Shown here: positions 37,648 through 47,199 of the stretch, piece by piece
How positions within the stretch are numbered: the first letter of the stretch is position 1
How the letters are laid out: each line of letters starts with the position of its first letter
NCBI RefSeq assembly: GCF_009913435.1
Contig: NZ_CP047895.1
Span: 124,001-188,000, forward strand
Source of the DNA: Sphingomonas changnyeongensis
GTDB lineage: Bacteria; Pseudomonadota; Alphaproteobacteria; Sphingomonadales; Sphingomonadaceae
Reading direction: 5' to 3'
Length of the DNA stretch: 64,000 nucleotides
The notes under the pieces: model-generated
What the model saw: the letters and a program-made list of their open reading frames with translations, nothing else
Told to the model about the DNA's origin: nothing
The model's database searches: none
Position numbers and translations under genes: made by a program

Positions 37648-39162
37648 ATGTCGAAAGGCCATATGAGCGCGCGGCAGCACCAGGTCTGGTCCGTCGCCCT
37701 GCTTGCCGGCCAGCGCCCGGGCACCGACCCGCTGGCGCGAGGGTTCCGCCGGGGCGCCAAGGCGGTGATCCCGATCAACGGCCGCCCGATGATCGCCTGG
37801 GTGCTCGATGCGCTGCTCAAGTCGCGCCATGTCGGCCGGATCGTCATCATCGCGAAGGACGGCGATCTTCTCAATGACCCCGCGCTCGTGCATTTCATGG
37901 CCGAGCCGCGCATCACGGTCCGGTCGGGCGGGGCCGGCATCTCGCGCAACATCATGGCGCTGGCCGGGCGCGAGACGCTGCCCTGGCCGATCATGATCAC
38001 CACGGCCGATCACCCGCTGCTCACCACGCAGATGGTCGACGATTTTCTCGCCCGGGCATCCACCCATGATCTGTCGGTCGGCATGGTGGCCCGCGAAACG
38101 ATGCTGGCGCGCTATCCGGGGACAGACCGCACCTGGCTGAGGTTCAGCGACGATGGCTATACCGGGGCCAATCTGTTCGCGCTGCACACGCCCGTCACCT
38201 GGAATGCGCTGCAGCTGTGGACGCTCGCCGAACAGGACCGGAAAAAGGCGCTGCGCCTGTTCCTGCATTTCGGGCCGAGGCTGGCGTTCAAGGCACTCAC
38301 GCGGCGCGTGTCCGGCCCCGAGGGCATCGCGCTGGCCGGCGCGCGACTGGGCCTGTCGGCACAGCTGGTGGCGATGGCCGATCCCGATGCGGGCATCGAT
38401 GTCGACAAATGGTCCGACTATTGGCAGGTCGATGCGATCCTGAGGGCGCGCGGCGCGCAGGCGGCGGCGGCCGCCCCGTCCGGCGCGCGCGCGGCGGCCA
38501 AGATCTCGATCTTCGACCTTGACCGGACATTGACCCGCCAGCCGACCTATACGGCGCTGCTGCTGTTCATGGCGTGGAACCATGCCCGCTGGCGCCTGGT
38601 GCTGGTCCCGCTCGTCCTGGCGGCGATGCTCGCCTATCTGGCCCGGCTGGTCAGCCGGCGGCGGCTGAAGGAGATCGAGCATGCGCTGCTCATCGGCAGC
38701 GCGGTGCCCCGCGCGACCGTGCACGCGCTTGCCGAGCGCTTTGCCGACCGGCTCGACCGCAACGGCTTCTTCGCCGAAGGCCGGCAGCGCATCGCGGCCG
38801 AGCGCGCCGAGGGGCGGCGGGTGATCCTGGCAACCGCGGCCAACGGCTTTTATGTCGAGGCCCTGGCACGGCGGCTGGGGATCGACGAGCTGGTCTGCAC
38901 CCGTTCGACCTGGCACGATGACAGGCTGACCCCGGCGATCGATGGCGACAATTGCTATGGCGAAGCCAAGCGCGAAATGGTCGAGCGCCATCTGGAGGCG
39001 GAAGGCCTGGCGCGCGCCGACATCCATGTCCGGTTCTTTTCCGACCATGCGTCGGACAGGCCGACATTCGAATGGTCGGACGAACCCGTCGCGGTCAATC
39101 CGTCCGCCAAGCTCAGGGCGCTGGCGACGCGGCGGCGCTGGCCGGTTCTGCATTGGAGCTGA
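37648..39162 (+). CDS. Nucleotidyltransferase fused to a HAD-IB phosphatase
   Basis: The 504-residue product joins two enzymes. Residues about 15-270 are a MobA/GlmU-like nucleotidyltransferase: SVALLAGQRPGTDPLARGFR, RGAKAVIPINGRPMIAWVL and the metal Asp in TTADHPLLTTQMV. Residues about 290-500 are a HAD-IB hydrolase: nucleophile IFDLDRTLTRQPTY, then VILATAANGFYVEALARRLG and HVRFFSDHASDRPTFEWSD. An ATG at 37663 with AAAGG five bases upstream is an alternative start. Together with the next two genes it suggests activation of a phosphorylated alcohol for polymer synthesis. Confidence 0.8.
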   Translation: MSKGHMSARQHQVWSVALLAGQRPGTDPLARGFRRGAKAVIPINGRPMIAWVLDALLKSRHVGRIVIIAKDGDLLNDPALVHFMAEPRITVRSGGAGISRNIMALAGRETLPWPIMITTADHPLLTTQMVDDFLARASTHDLSVGMVARETMLARYPGTDRTWLRFSDDGYTGANLFALHTPVTWNALQLWTLAEQDRKKALRLFLHFGPRLAFKALTRRVSGPEGIALAGARLGLSAQLVAMADPDAGIDVDKWSDYWQVDAILRARGAQAAAAAPSGARAAAKISIFDLDRTLTRQPTYTALLLFMAWNHARWRLVLVPLVLAAMLAYLARLVSRRRLKEIEHALLIGSAVPRATVHALAERFADRLDRNGFFAEGRQRIAAERAEGRRVILATAANGFYVEALARRLGIDELVCTRSTWHDDRLTPAIDGDNCYGEAKREMVERHLEAEGLARADIHVRFFSDHASDRPTFEWSDEPVAVNPSAKLRALATRRRWPVLHWS

Positions 39163-39231
39163 GCCGCAAGTGACGGCAAAGGCACAAGGCCTGCAACGGG
39201 CAGGAAACATGGCAGTGATGGCACCAGCACC

Positions 39232-40383
39232 GTGCGCATAGGCGTTCTCTGCAACCACGATCAGATCCACCAGATCGCCCACAGCCTGCCGATCGCGCTG
39301 GCGCTGGCGGATCTGGGCCATGACGTGCTGATCGCCGCCAGCAGCGATGCGATCATCGCGGAAATCACCCGGCTGGCGGGGCCGGAGCGGCTGGCGCGGC
39401 TCAGGCTGGTCCGGCTCGATGTCCGGCGCGGCAGCTCGCGCCTGGCCGAACAGCTGCTGGGCGGGATCGTGCCGGCCCGCAAAATCGTGATCTACCGCGA
39501 CAATCTCGACCTGTTCCGCAGCCTTGACGTTCTGGTGGTGACCGAGCGGACATCGCTGCTGCTCAAGCAGCGTTACGGGCTGCACGCGCTGAAGATGGTG
39601 CTGGCCGACCATGGCGCGGGGGACCGCGCGATCGGCTTTGGCGCATCGGCGGCCCGCTTCGACCATATTCTGGCTGCCGGGCCCAAGATCCGCGACCGGC
39701 TGGTCGCCGAAGCTGGGGTCGATCCGGCGAACATCACGATCACCGGCTATGCCAAGTTCGACACCATGGCGGGCGACCGGCCGGTCCTGCCGATGCAGGC
39801 GAACGGGCGGCCGACGATCCTTTACAACCCGCATCTGTCGCCGCACCTGTCGTCCTGGTATCGGATGGGCCGGGCGGTGCTGGACCATTTCGTCGCCAGC
39901 CGGCGCTACAATCTGATCTTTGCGCCGCACATCATGCTGTTTCACCGGCGGTTCGTCGTCACCATCGACCGGCTGCGGATCGACCGCCCCGGCCGGATCG
40001 ATCCGCGCTGGCTGGCCGCGCCCAACATCCATGTCGACACCGCCAGCCGCGCGCTCACCGACATGACCTATACCCGCGCCGCCGACATCTATCTGGGCGA
40101 TGTCAGCAGCCAGGTTTACGAGTTCATGCGCGAACCCCGCCCCTGCCTGTTCCTGAACGCCCATCATGTCGACCATGCCGGCGATCCCAATTACGCCCAT
40201 TGGCAGGCGGGACCGGTGCTCGATGATGTGGGTGATCTCGACGCGCGCATCGATCAGGCCATCGCCAACCACGACGCCCGCTACCGCGCCGTGCAGCAGC
40301 GGCTGTTCGCCTATACCTTCGATCTGACCGACGAGCCTTCGGGCATGCGTGCCGCGCGCGCGATCACGGCGCTCTACGCATGA
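39232..40383 (+). CDS. CDP-glycerol glycerophosphotransferase-like protein
   Basis: The 383-residue product starts at a GTG (MRIGVLCNHDQIHQIAHSLP) and is a two-domain GT-B type fold. The C-terminal half has TILYNPHLSPHLSSWYRMG, FAPHIMLFHRRF, YTRAADIYLGDVSSQVYEFM and PCLFLNAHHVDHAGDP, the pattern of teichoic-acid CDP-glycerol transferases and related UDP-sugar epimerase-like folds. The exact donor is not shown by sequence. It follows the nucleotidyltransferase fusion by 70 bases and overlaps the flippase start (ATGA), so the three work as one operon. Confidence 0.75.
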   Translation: MRIGVLCNHDQIHQIAHSLPIALALADLGHDVLIAASSDAIIAEITRLAGPERLARLRLVRLDVRRGSSRLAEQLLGGIVPARKIVIYRDNLDLFRSLDVLVVTERTSLLLKQRYGLHALKMVLADHGAGDRAIGFGASAARFDHILAAGPKIRDRLVAEAGVDPANITITGYAKFDTMAGDRPVLPMQANGRPTILYNPHLSPHLSSWYRMGRAVLDHFVASRRYNLIFAPHIMLFHRRFVVTIDRLRIDRPGRIDPRWLAAPNIHVDTASRALTDMTYTRAADIYLGDVSSQVYEFMREPRPCLFLNAHHVDHAGDPNYAHWQAGPVLDDVGDLDARIDQAIANHDARYRAVQQRLFAYTFDLTDEPSGMRAARAITALYA

Positions 40384-41735
40384 CCGACGCCACGCGCCAG
40401 CGCGGGGTCGTCAGCCGGATCTACGCCAATCTGGGGCTTTTGCTGGGCGGCAAGGCAGTCGCCGGCATCTGCAGCCTTGCCTATCTGATCATCGCCGCCC
40501 GCGCGCTGGGGCCGAAAGATTATGGCATCCTGATCCTCGTACATGGCTATGCGCTGGCGGTGGGGGGCATCATCAGCTTTCCGGGCTGGCACGCGATCGT
40601 CCGCTACGGCGCGCCGGCGCTGGCCGAAGGCGACCGTCCCCGGCTGTGGCGGCTGATGCGCTTTACCGCCCTCGTCGAACTGGGTGCCGGTGCGGTCGCG
40701 GTGGCGGTGGGCATGGCGCTGGCCCCGGTGATCGCACCCCGGCTGGGCATATCCGGCGCGGCGCTCGACTATGTCGTGCCCTACAGCCTTGCCATCGTCA
40801 TGGCGGTGCGCACGACCCCGGCGGGTTATCTGCAGTTGCTCAGGCAGTTCAGGCTGCTTGGCCTGCACCATGCGGTGATGCCGCTGTGCCGGCTGATCGG
40901 CGCGGTTGCCGTGATGCTGCTCGGCCTGGGGCTGACCGGGTTCATCATCGTCTGGCTGCTGGCATCGATCGCCGAATCCGCCAGCCTGTGGATCATGGGC
41001 TGGCTGGTGGCGCGGCAGCATGATCCCGGCGCGCGCCTGTTCCGCGCCCCGCCCGCCGATGCGCCCGCGATCGGCGCTGAAAATCCCGGCCTGTTGCGGT
41101 TCATGCTGTTCGCCAATGCCGATGCGACCTTTGCCGAACTGGCGCCGCGCATCGCGCTGCTGGCGGTGGGCTGGATGCTTGGTCCGGCAGCCGCCGGGCT
41201 GTTCTCGGTCGCCCAGCGCGCCACCGTGATCATCGCCCAGCCCGCGCAGATCCTGGCGCAGGCGGCCTATACCGAGTTCGCCCATCTGATCGCCAGCGGC
41301 GGCCGGGGCGCACCCCTGCGCAAGGCGCTGTTCGCCAGCATCGGCCTGTCGATGCTGGCGGCCCTGCCGCTCGTTGTCCTCATCGCCTGTTTCTCGCGCG
41401 AGCTGGTGGTGCTGCTGGGCGGGGAGGCGTTTGCCGGCGCAGCGGCGCTGGCGGTCTGGCTGCTTGCGGCACGCCTGATCATGCTGGCCGCGCCCCAGCT
41501 CAGCTCCGCGCTGATCGCGCTTGGCCATGCCGGACGGTCGATGAGCGCGAACATCGTGGCGAGCGTGCTGGCACTGCCGCTGCTGCCGCTTGCCCTCAAG
41601 GGGTTCGGCCTGATCGGATCGGGCTATTTCGCGGTGCTGGAATCGGTGCTCGCGCTTGGCGTGCTGGTGTTTCTGTGCCTGCGCGCGACGGGGACCGCCA
41701 GCCCCGGCCCCGCCGCGACCGATGATCAAATCTGA
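40380..41735 (+). CDS. Polysaccharide flippase, Wzx/MATE-like
   Basis: The 451-residue product has about twelve to fourteen hydrophobic helices, starting RIYANLGLLLGGKAVAGICS with the AARALGPKDYGILILVHGYA segment usual in Wzx-type flippases, and MLGPAAAGLFSVAQRATVII in the middle. Such proteins move lipid-linked glycan or polymer units across the inner membrane. The 4-base overlap with the transferase gene places it in the same operon. Its partner glycan is unknown. Confidence 0.87.
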   Translation: MTDATRQRGVVSRIYANLGLLLGGKAVAGICSLAYLIIAARALGPKDYGILILVHGYALAVGGIISFPGWHAIVRYGAPALAEGDRPRLWRLMRFTALVELGAGAVAVAVGMALAPVIAPRLGISGAALDYVVPYSLAIVMAVRTTPAGYLQLLRQFRLLGLHHAVMPLCRLIGAVAVMLLGLGLTGFIIVWLLASIAESASLWIMGWLVARQHDPGARLFRAPPADAPAIGAENPGLLRFMLFANADATFAELAPRIALLAVGWMLGPAAAGLFSVAQRATVIIAQPAQILAQAAYTEFAHLIASGGRGAPLRKALFASIGLSMLAALPLVVLIACFSRELVVLLGGEAFAGAAALAVWLLAARLIMLAAPQLSSALIALGHAGRSMSANIVASVLALPLLPLALKGFGLIGSGYFAVLESVLALGVLVFLCLRATGTASPGPAATDDQI

Positions 41736-41739
41736 TCCT

Positions 41740-41758
41740 ACGTATTTATACGTTTTTT
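41740..41758 (+). terminator. Weak terminator after the flippase gene
   Basis: ACGTAT and ATACGT close on a TT loop and are followed by a T-run (41753-41758). It lies a few bases behind the flippase stop. The remaining A+T-rich stretch up to 41,945 is the likely promoter region of the chemosensory operon, with GAGAGGAAGGC as its ribosome binding site. Confidence 0.45.
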
Positions 41759-41945
41759 GGCTGGTTCCTTCTGATTTTCAATCTGATGGGCCTTCTGTTG
41801 CCGGTCAGCGTTAATCTTTTTTGCTTACCAATTTCGTAGATAAGGTCAGCTTAACCGTCAAAAATTGACCCGCTTTCCTCTGCGGCGACAGCCATTCTTC
41901 TATACCGGGGCGATAGGATCATGGTTGCCGAAATGAGAGGAAGGC

Positions 41946-43859
41946 ATGGCTCTGGTTAAGAACTCCGCCAGATCGGAAAATGTCGCAGCCCGCCCTGCCG
42001 CCGCCGGGTCGGCGCGCGAGGCCGAACTGCGCCGCAAGCGCGCGCGCACGCTCGCCAAGCAGCAACAGGTGGCCGAGCGGATCGCCGCGGCCAGCACCGA
42101 GCTGACGGCGGGCATCAACGAGGCCGCCGCCGCCGCCGAGGAGCTGAAGCGCGCCTCCGACGAGATCGCCGTCGGCGCCGAACAGGCGTCGAGCGCCGCG
42201 CAGATGTCGCTTGCCGCCTTCCAGCAGGTCGCCGGCGCAATCACCCGCCAGATGCAGAATGCCGAGACCAGCCGCGACAAGGGCGAGGCGTCGCAGCAGG
42301 TGATCGCCCGCACCAGCGAGGAGATCGCCGCGCTGATCGCCAACGTCACCACCGCCGCCCACCGCCAGACGGCCTCGGTCGAAATGGTTGCCGAGCTTGA
42401 AAAACAGGCCGCCAATATTGACGACATCGTCAAGGCCGTTGGCCGCATCGCCGACCAGACCAACCTGCTGGCGCTCAACGCCGCGATCGAGGCCGCCCAT
42501 GCCGGCCAGCATGGCAAGGGCTTTGCCGTGGTGGCGGACGAGGTGCGCACCCTGGCCGAAACGTCGGAGCGCAGCGCGACGCAGATCCAGGAGCTGATCG
42601 GCAAGATCCAGAGCGATGTCCGCGAGATTGCCGCCGGGATCAACCAGTCGGCCGCCGCGATCGACGACGAGGTCGCCAAGGCGGTCACGATCACCGAGCA
42701 GCTGGCCCAGATCCGCACCGATATCTCGACAATCGTGACCGGGATTCAGGAAATCGCGGTCGGGGCCACCCAGTCCAACGTCGCCACGCAGCAGGCACTC
42801 AAAGGCATGCAGGAAATCGCCTCCGCAGCCGAGCAGCAGTCGGCTGCCGCCGAGGAATCGGCGAAGACGGTGGCCGAACAGGCGATGGCGCTGTCGGAAT
42901 GCGAACAATCGGCCCAGTCGATGTCCGACCTCGCCGATGATCTGAAAAACTCGTCGGACGTCGCCAAAAGCGCGGAGGAAGTGGCCGCCGCGTCCGAACA
43001 GCTGTCCTCGGCGGTGCATGAGATCAGCAAGTCCGGGACCCAGATCATGGCCGCGATCGAGCAGATCCGCAAAGGGGCCGAGGTCCAGTCCGCCGCGACC
43101 GAGGAATCGGCGGCTGCCGCGCTGCAGATCGAGCGCGGCGTCGATGTCGCCCGCGAACGCGCGTCGCAGAGCAGCGAAAAGGTCGGCCAGATCCGCGAGC
43201 TGCTGGCGCGCAACAAGCTGGCGGTGGACGCGATGGTCGCGGGCATCAACAACTCGGCGGCAGCGTCGCGGGCCAGCATCCAGCAGGTCAAGGACCTGGA
43301 TCTGGTGTCGCGGCGGATCGACAAGATCGTCGATGCCATTTCCACCGTGTCGATCCAGACCAGCATGCTTGCGGTCAACGGCGCGGTCGAGGCGGCGCGG
43401 GCCGGCGAATATGGCAAGGGCTTTGTCGTCGTCGCCACCGACATCCGCAACCTTGCCCATGATTCGGCTGAAAATGCCGATCGGATCAAGGACATGGTGC
43501 GCGCGGTGCAGGACCAGATCGCGCTTGTCGGCCAGGACCTGAACGAGATCGTCGCCGCCGCGCTGGCAGAGGTCGCCAAGGCCGAAAGCTGCACGGCGAA
43601 CCTCATTCGCATCGAGGGCGAAATCGCCGAAATGGAACGCGGCGCAGGCGACATCATGAGCGCATCGGTCGAAATCGCCGCTGCCATCGCGCAGGTGAAA
43701 ACAGCCGTCGAACAGATCGCCGCCGCCGCGCAGGAGGCCGACAAATCGGCAAGCGAGGCCGCCAGCGCCGCCCAGCAGCAGGATCAGGGGGCCCGCGAAC
43801 TCGCCACCGCTATCGAGGAAATCGCCGCTCTCGCCGACGAGCTGCAGAGCGCCGCCTGA
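41946..43859 (+). CDS. Soluble chemoreceptor-like protein with two MCP signalling tips
   Basis: The 637-residue product has no signal peptide, membrane span or ligand domain. It is nearly all coiled coil. It carries two copies of the MCP hairpin tip: [20 protein letters not shown] (about 160-180), a canonical tip, and [20 protein letters not shown] (about 465-484), a divergent tip, each followed by the AGxxGKGFxVVA block. Length is about twice a single cytoplasmic signalling domain. It leads the operon, 13 bases before cheW. No C-terminal NWETF pentapeptide is present. It may form a cytoplasmic array through the two tips and the triple CheW protein. Confidence 0.88.
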   Translation: MALVKNSARSENVAARPAAAGSAREAELRRKRARTLAKQQQVAERIAAASTELTAGINEAAAAAEELKRASDEIAVGAEQASSAAQMSLAAFQQVAGAITRQMQNAETSRDKGEASQQVIARTSEEIAALIANVTTAAHRQTASVEMVAELEKQAANIDDIVKAVGRIADQTNLLALNAAIEAAHAGQHGKGFAVVADEVRTLAETSERSATQIQELIGKIQSDVREIAAGINQSAAAIDDEVAKAVTITEQLAQIRTDISTIVTGIQEIAVGATQSNVATQQALKGMQEIASAAEQQSAAAEESAKTVAEQAMALSECEQSAQSMSDLADDLKNSSDVAKSAEEVAAASEQLSSAVHEISKSGTQIMAAIEQIRKGAEVQSAATEESAAAALQIERGVDVARERASQSSEKVGQIRELLARNKLAVDAMVAGINNSAAASRASIQQVKDLDLVSRRIDKIVDAISTVSIQTSMLAVNGAVEAARAGEYGKGFVVVATDIRNLAHDSAENADRIKDMVRAVQDQIALVGQDLNEIVAAALAEVAKAESCTANLIRIEGEIAEMERGAGDIMSASVEIAAAIAQVKTAVEQIAAAAQEADKSASEAASAAQQQDQGARELATAIEEIAALADELQSAA

Positions 43860-43872
43860 ACGGGAGGCCGAA

Positions 43873-45527
43873 ATGGCCCAGACACCATCGACCCGGGCCG
43901 CCCGCCGCGGCCCGCGCGCGCCCCGCGCATCTGCTCCGCCAGCTGCCCCGGCGGCTGCCGATATCGGCAGCACCGTGGCGGCAACCCCTGAAGGCGGTGC
44001 CGCCGAACGGGGCACGGCCACACGCCAGTTCGTCACCTTTGCCATCGACGGCCGGCCCTTTGCGGCCGAGATGGCGGCGGTGCGCGAGATCATCCGCTTG
44101 CCCGATATCGTGCGGGTGCCGCTGGCACCGCCGGCGCTGGACGGCATCGCCAATCTGCGCGGCGACGTGCTGCCGATCGTGTCGCTGCGCCGCCTGCTCG
44201 GCCTGCCGGACCGGCCGCGCGACGAAGCCAGCCGGGCGATGGTCATCCAGCTCGGCCAGCCGGTCGGCTTCGTGGTCGACCGGGTGTCGAGCGTCGCCAG
44301 CATCGCCGAAGCGCAGATCGAACCCGCCGGCACCGCCCAGTCGGTGATCGACAGCCGGTTCCTGGCCGGCATGATCCGCGACGCCGATGGCCGCGGCATC
44401 ACGCTGATCGTCGATTTTCCCCGTCTGGCAGTCGAGGCGCTGGCCGAAGCACAGACCATGGCCGGCCGCGCCCAGACGCCCGGCCAGCCATCCGGCCATG
44501 CGGGGGCCGATGATCGCACCCCGGCCGAGGCGGGCGATGGCGGCGACGAGATCCGGCTGGTCAGTTTCCGCCTCGACGGGCAGGAATATGGCATCGCCAT
44601 CGCCGATGTGCGCGAGATCGTGCATTCGCCCGATCGCATCATGCCGGTGCCGGGTTCGGACGGCCATGTCCTTGGCCTGATGACGCTGCGCAACCGCCTG
44701 CTGCCGCTCGTCGATCTGCGCCGCCTGCTCGGCCTCGAGGCGCGGCCGCTCGACGAGAAAAGCCGCATCGTCGTGCTCAAGGTCGGCGAGGACTCGGTCG
44801 GCCTGGCCGTCGATACGGTGACCGAGGTGCTGGGCGTGCCCCGCACGGTCATCGAACAGCTGCCGCCGCTGCTCGCGGCGGGACGGGGGAGATCGCGCAG
44901 GTCTGCCGCCTGGAGGAAGGCCGGCGGCTGGTGTCGGTGATCGACAGCCGGGCGCTGTTCGTCCACCCGGCGATCGAGGCCGCCGGCAGGCTGGGCGGCG
45001 ACGAGACCGGAGGCGACGGCGCGGCGGAGGCGGCTGCGGGCACGGAACCGGGCGCGGGCGATCAGGGCCAGCTGATCGTGTTCCGGCTCGACCGCCAGGA
45101 ATTCGGCGTGCCGATCGCCGATGTGCGCGAAATCCTGCGCGTGCCGGACCAGATGTTCCGGGTGCCGCGCGCACCGGCGGCCGTTGAGGGGGTGATCAAC
45201 CTGCGCGGATCGGTGCTGCCGGTGCTCGACCTGCGCACAAGGCTGGGCATGGACCGGCTCGACACGCAGGAACGGCAGCGGATCATCGTGTTCCAGATCG
45301 ACGGTGTGCGAACCGGCTTTGTCGTCGATCATGTCAGCGAGGTGCTGAGCGTCGATGCCGGAGCCATCGAGCCTGCCCCGGCGCTGTCCGCCGCGCAGGA
45401 CCGGCTGCTGCCCCGCCTCGTCAACATGGGGCAGCGCGGCCGCATGCTGCAGCTGATCGATGCCCATCATCTGATCGATGCGGACGAGCGGGCCGAACTT
45501 GCCGGGATGCTGGACGCGGCCGCATGA
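43873..45527 (+). CDS. cheW: Triple-domain CheW coupling protein, broken by one missing base
   Basis: CheW links receptors to CheA. The repaired 551-residue protein has three CheW domains in a row: about 50-190 (FVTFAIDGRPFAAEM, IANLRGDVLPIVSLRRLLGL), 228-375 (LVSFRLDGQEYGIAIADV, LMTLRNRLLPLVDLRRLLGL) and 395-545 (LIVFRLDRQEFGVPIADV, VINLRGSVLPVLDLRTRLGM). The frame breaks in the five-G run 44885-44889; one more G gives GEIAQVCRLEEGRRLVSVID, the end of domain two. Single-domain CheW is the rule, so three is unusual. The cheB gene overlaps its stop by 4 bases. Confidence 0.9.
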
Positions 45528-46588
45528 TCCGCCTGCTGATCGTCGACGATTCCGCGCTTGTCCGGACCCAGCTCGCCCAGCTGTTCGCAGAGGAGGGCGG
45601 GTTCGAGATCGCGCAGGCGCGCAACGGTGCCGAGGCGGTCGAACAGGTGCGCGCGCTGCACCCCGATGTCATCACGCTCGACATCAACATGCCGCAGATG
45701 GACGGGCTGACCGCCCTGTCGCTGATCATGACCGAACGGCCGACGCCGGTGGTGATGGTGTCGTCGCTGACCGAACAGGGCGCGCTGGTGACGCTTGAGG
45801 CGCTGCACCTGGGGGCGGTCGATTACATCGCCAAGCCCGGCGGCACCATCTCGCGCAGTTTCGGCGACATCCGCCGCGAACTGGTCGCCAAGGTCCGCGC
45901 CGCCGCCGGGGCGCGGCTGCGCCACGGCGAACCGGTGCGGGCGCGGCCCGCCCCGCATTCGTCCCCCCGTGCCACCCCCGCCCCCGCCCCCAGCCTGCGC
46001 CCGGCACGGCGCGCCGGGCTGGTGCTGATCGGCGTGTCGACCGGCGGCCCGAAGACGCTTGAGGACATTCTGCCCGATCTGCCCGCCGACTTTCCCTGGC
46101 CGGTGGTGATCGCCCAGCATATGCCCGCCGCCTTCACCCGCTCCTTTGCCGAGCGGCTCGACCGGGTCTGCCCGCTGAAGGTGGTCGAAGCGGCAACGCC
46201 GGTCGCGCTCGAACCCGGCTGCGCCTATGTCGCCAAGGGCGGGGCCGATCTGGTCGTCGCCGACCGGGCCGGGCGGCTGTTTGCGGTCCCCAAGCCCGAA
46301 AACCCCGCGTTTGCCTGGCACCCGTCGGTCGAGGTGCTGGCGCGGTCGGCCCTGCAGCACTGCCCGGCGCAGAGGCTGGTCGCGGTGATGCTGACCGGGA
46401 TGGGCAATGACGGCGCCGACGGCTTTGCCGAGATCCGGCAGCGCGGCGGCCGGACAATCGCCGAATCCGCCGAAACCGCGATCGTCCATGGCATGCCGCG
46501 CGAACTGATCCTGCGCGACGGCGCCGAAGTCGTGCTGCCCGCCCAGAAAATCGCCGACCAGCTGAACCGCTGGGCGGCGGGCGGCTGA
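45524..46588 (+). CDS. cheB: Chemotaxis methylesterase CheB
   Basis: CheB removes methyl groups from receptor glutamates, with activity raised by phosphorylation. The 354-residue product has a receiver domain (residues 1-120; phospho-Asp D53 in TLDINMPQMDG) and a Pro/Ala linker. The methylesterase domain follows with Ser in LIGVSTGGPKTLEDIL, His in VVIAQHMPAAFTRSFA and Asp in MLTGMGNDGADGFAEI. All three catalytic parts are intact. The ATGA overlap couples it to cheW. Confidence 0.94.
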   Translation: MIRLLIVDDSALVRTQLAQLFAEEGGFEIAQARNGAEAVEQVRALHPDVITLDINMPQMDGLTALSLIMTERPTPVVMVSSLTEQGALVTLEALHLGAVDYIAKPGGTISRSFGDIRRELVAKVRAAAGARLRHGEPVRARPAPHSSPRATPAPAPSLRPARRAGLVLIGVSTGGPKTLEDILPDLPADFPWPVVIAQHMPAAFTRSFAERLDRVCPLKVVEAATPVALEPGCAYVAKGGADLVVADRAGRLFAVPKPENPAFAWHPSVEVLARSALQHCPAQRLVAVMLTGMGNDGADGFAEIRQRGGRTIAESAETAIVHGMPRELILRDGAEVVLPAQKIADQLNRWAAGG

Positions 46589-46590
46589 CC

Positions 46591-47199
46591 ATGCCCCTGC
46601 TCCAGCCCCGCAGCCGGGCCGATCAGGCCCCGCACCGCATGCCACCGCCGCCCGCACGGCTCAGCGCCGCCGACCCTGCCGCGCGCCGCCGCGCCGCCCA
46701 GGCGCTGGCCGGGCAGCCCGCCGCCATGGCCCGGCTGCTGGCACGTCTGGCGGTGGAGCCGGACCGCGCGGTGCGCGCGGCGCTGATCGACGCGCTGCTG
46801 GCGATCGGCAGCGATGCCGCGCTTGGCGGCGTCGCCGCCCTGCTCGGTGCCGAGGATCCGGGCATGCGCGCGGCGGCATTCGAGGCGATGGCCCGGATCG
46901 ACGATGCCCGCACCGTCGCGCTGCTGCTGCCGCTGCTCGACGACCCCGACGCCGAACGGCGGCTGCGCGGGCTGGCGGCGCTGGCCGGCCGCCGCGATCA
47001 CCGGCTGGCCGGGCGGCTGGAGCGGCTGCTGGCCGAGGAACAGGACGCCAATGTCTGCGCCGCGGCGGCGGATCTGCTCGGCGAGCAGGGCGACCGCGCG
47101 GCGCTGCCCGCGCTGCTGCGGCTGAAGGCGCGGTTCCGCGCCGAACCGTTCCTGCAATATGCAACCGATGCCGCCATCGCGCGCCTGCGGGAGCGATGA
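46591..47199 (+). CDS. HEAT-repeat protein of the chemosensory operon
   Basis: The 202-residue product, after a short Pro-rich start, is a row of alpha-hairpin HEAT-like repeats (about 30-195), for example DRAVRAALIDALLAIGSDAA, GMRAAAFEAMARIDDARTVA and ANVCAAAADLLGEQGDRAAL. No enzyme motif is seen; such repeats bind proteins. It sits between cheB and cheR, with its stop overlapping the cheR start, so it probably scaffolds or adjusts the adaptation enzymes. This position is not standard for che operons. Confidence 0.8.
   Translation: MPLLQPRSRADQAPHRMPPPPARLSAADPAARRRAAQALAGQPAAMARLLARLAVEPDRAVRAALIDALLAIGSDAALGGVAALLGAEDPGMRAAAFEAMARIDDARTVALLLPLLDDPDAERRLRGLAALAGRRDHRLAGRLERLLAEEQDANVCAAAADLLGEQGDRAALPALLRLKARFRAEPFLQYATDAAIARLRER

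Noticed and set aside
41919..45470. A 1,183-codon open frame on the minus strand opposite the chemosensory genes
   Set aside because: It has no family features and mirrors the codon bias of G+C-rich MCP and CheW genes on the other strand; long antisense frames are common in such DNA.
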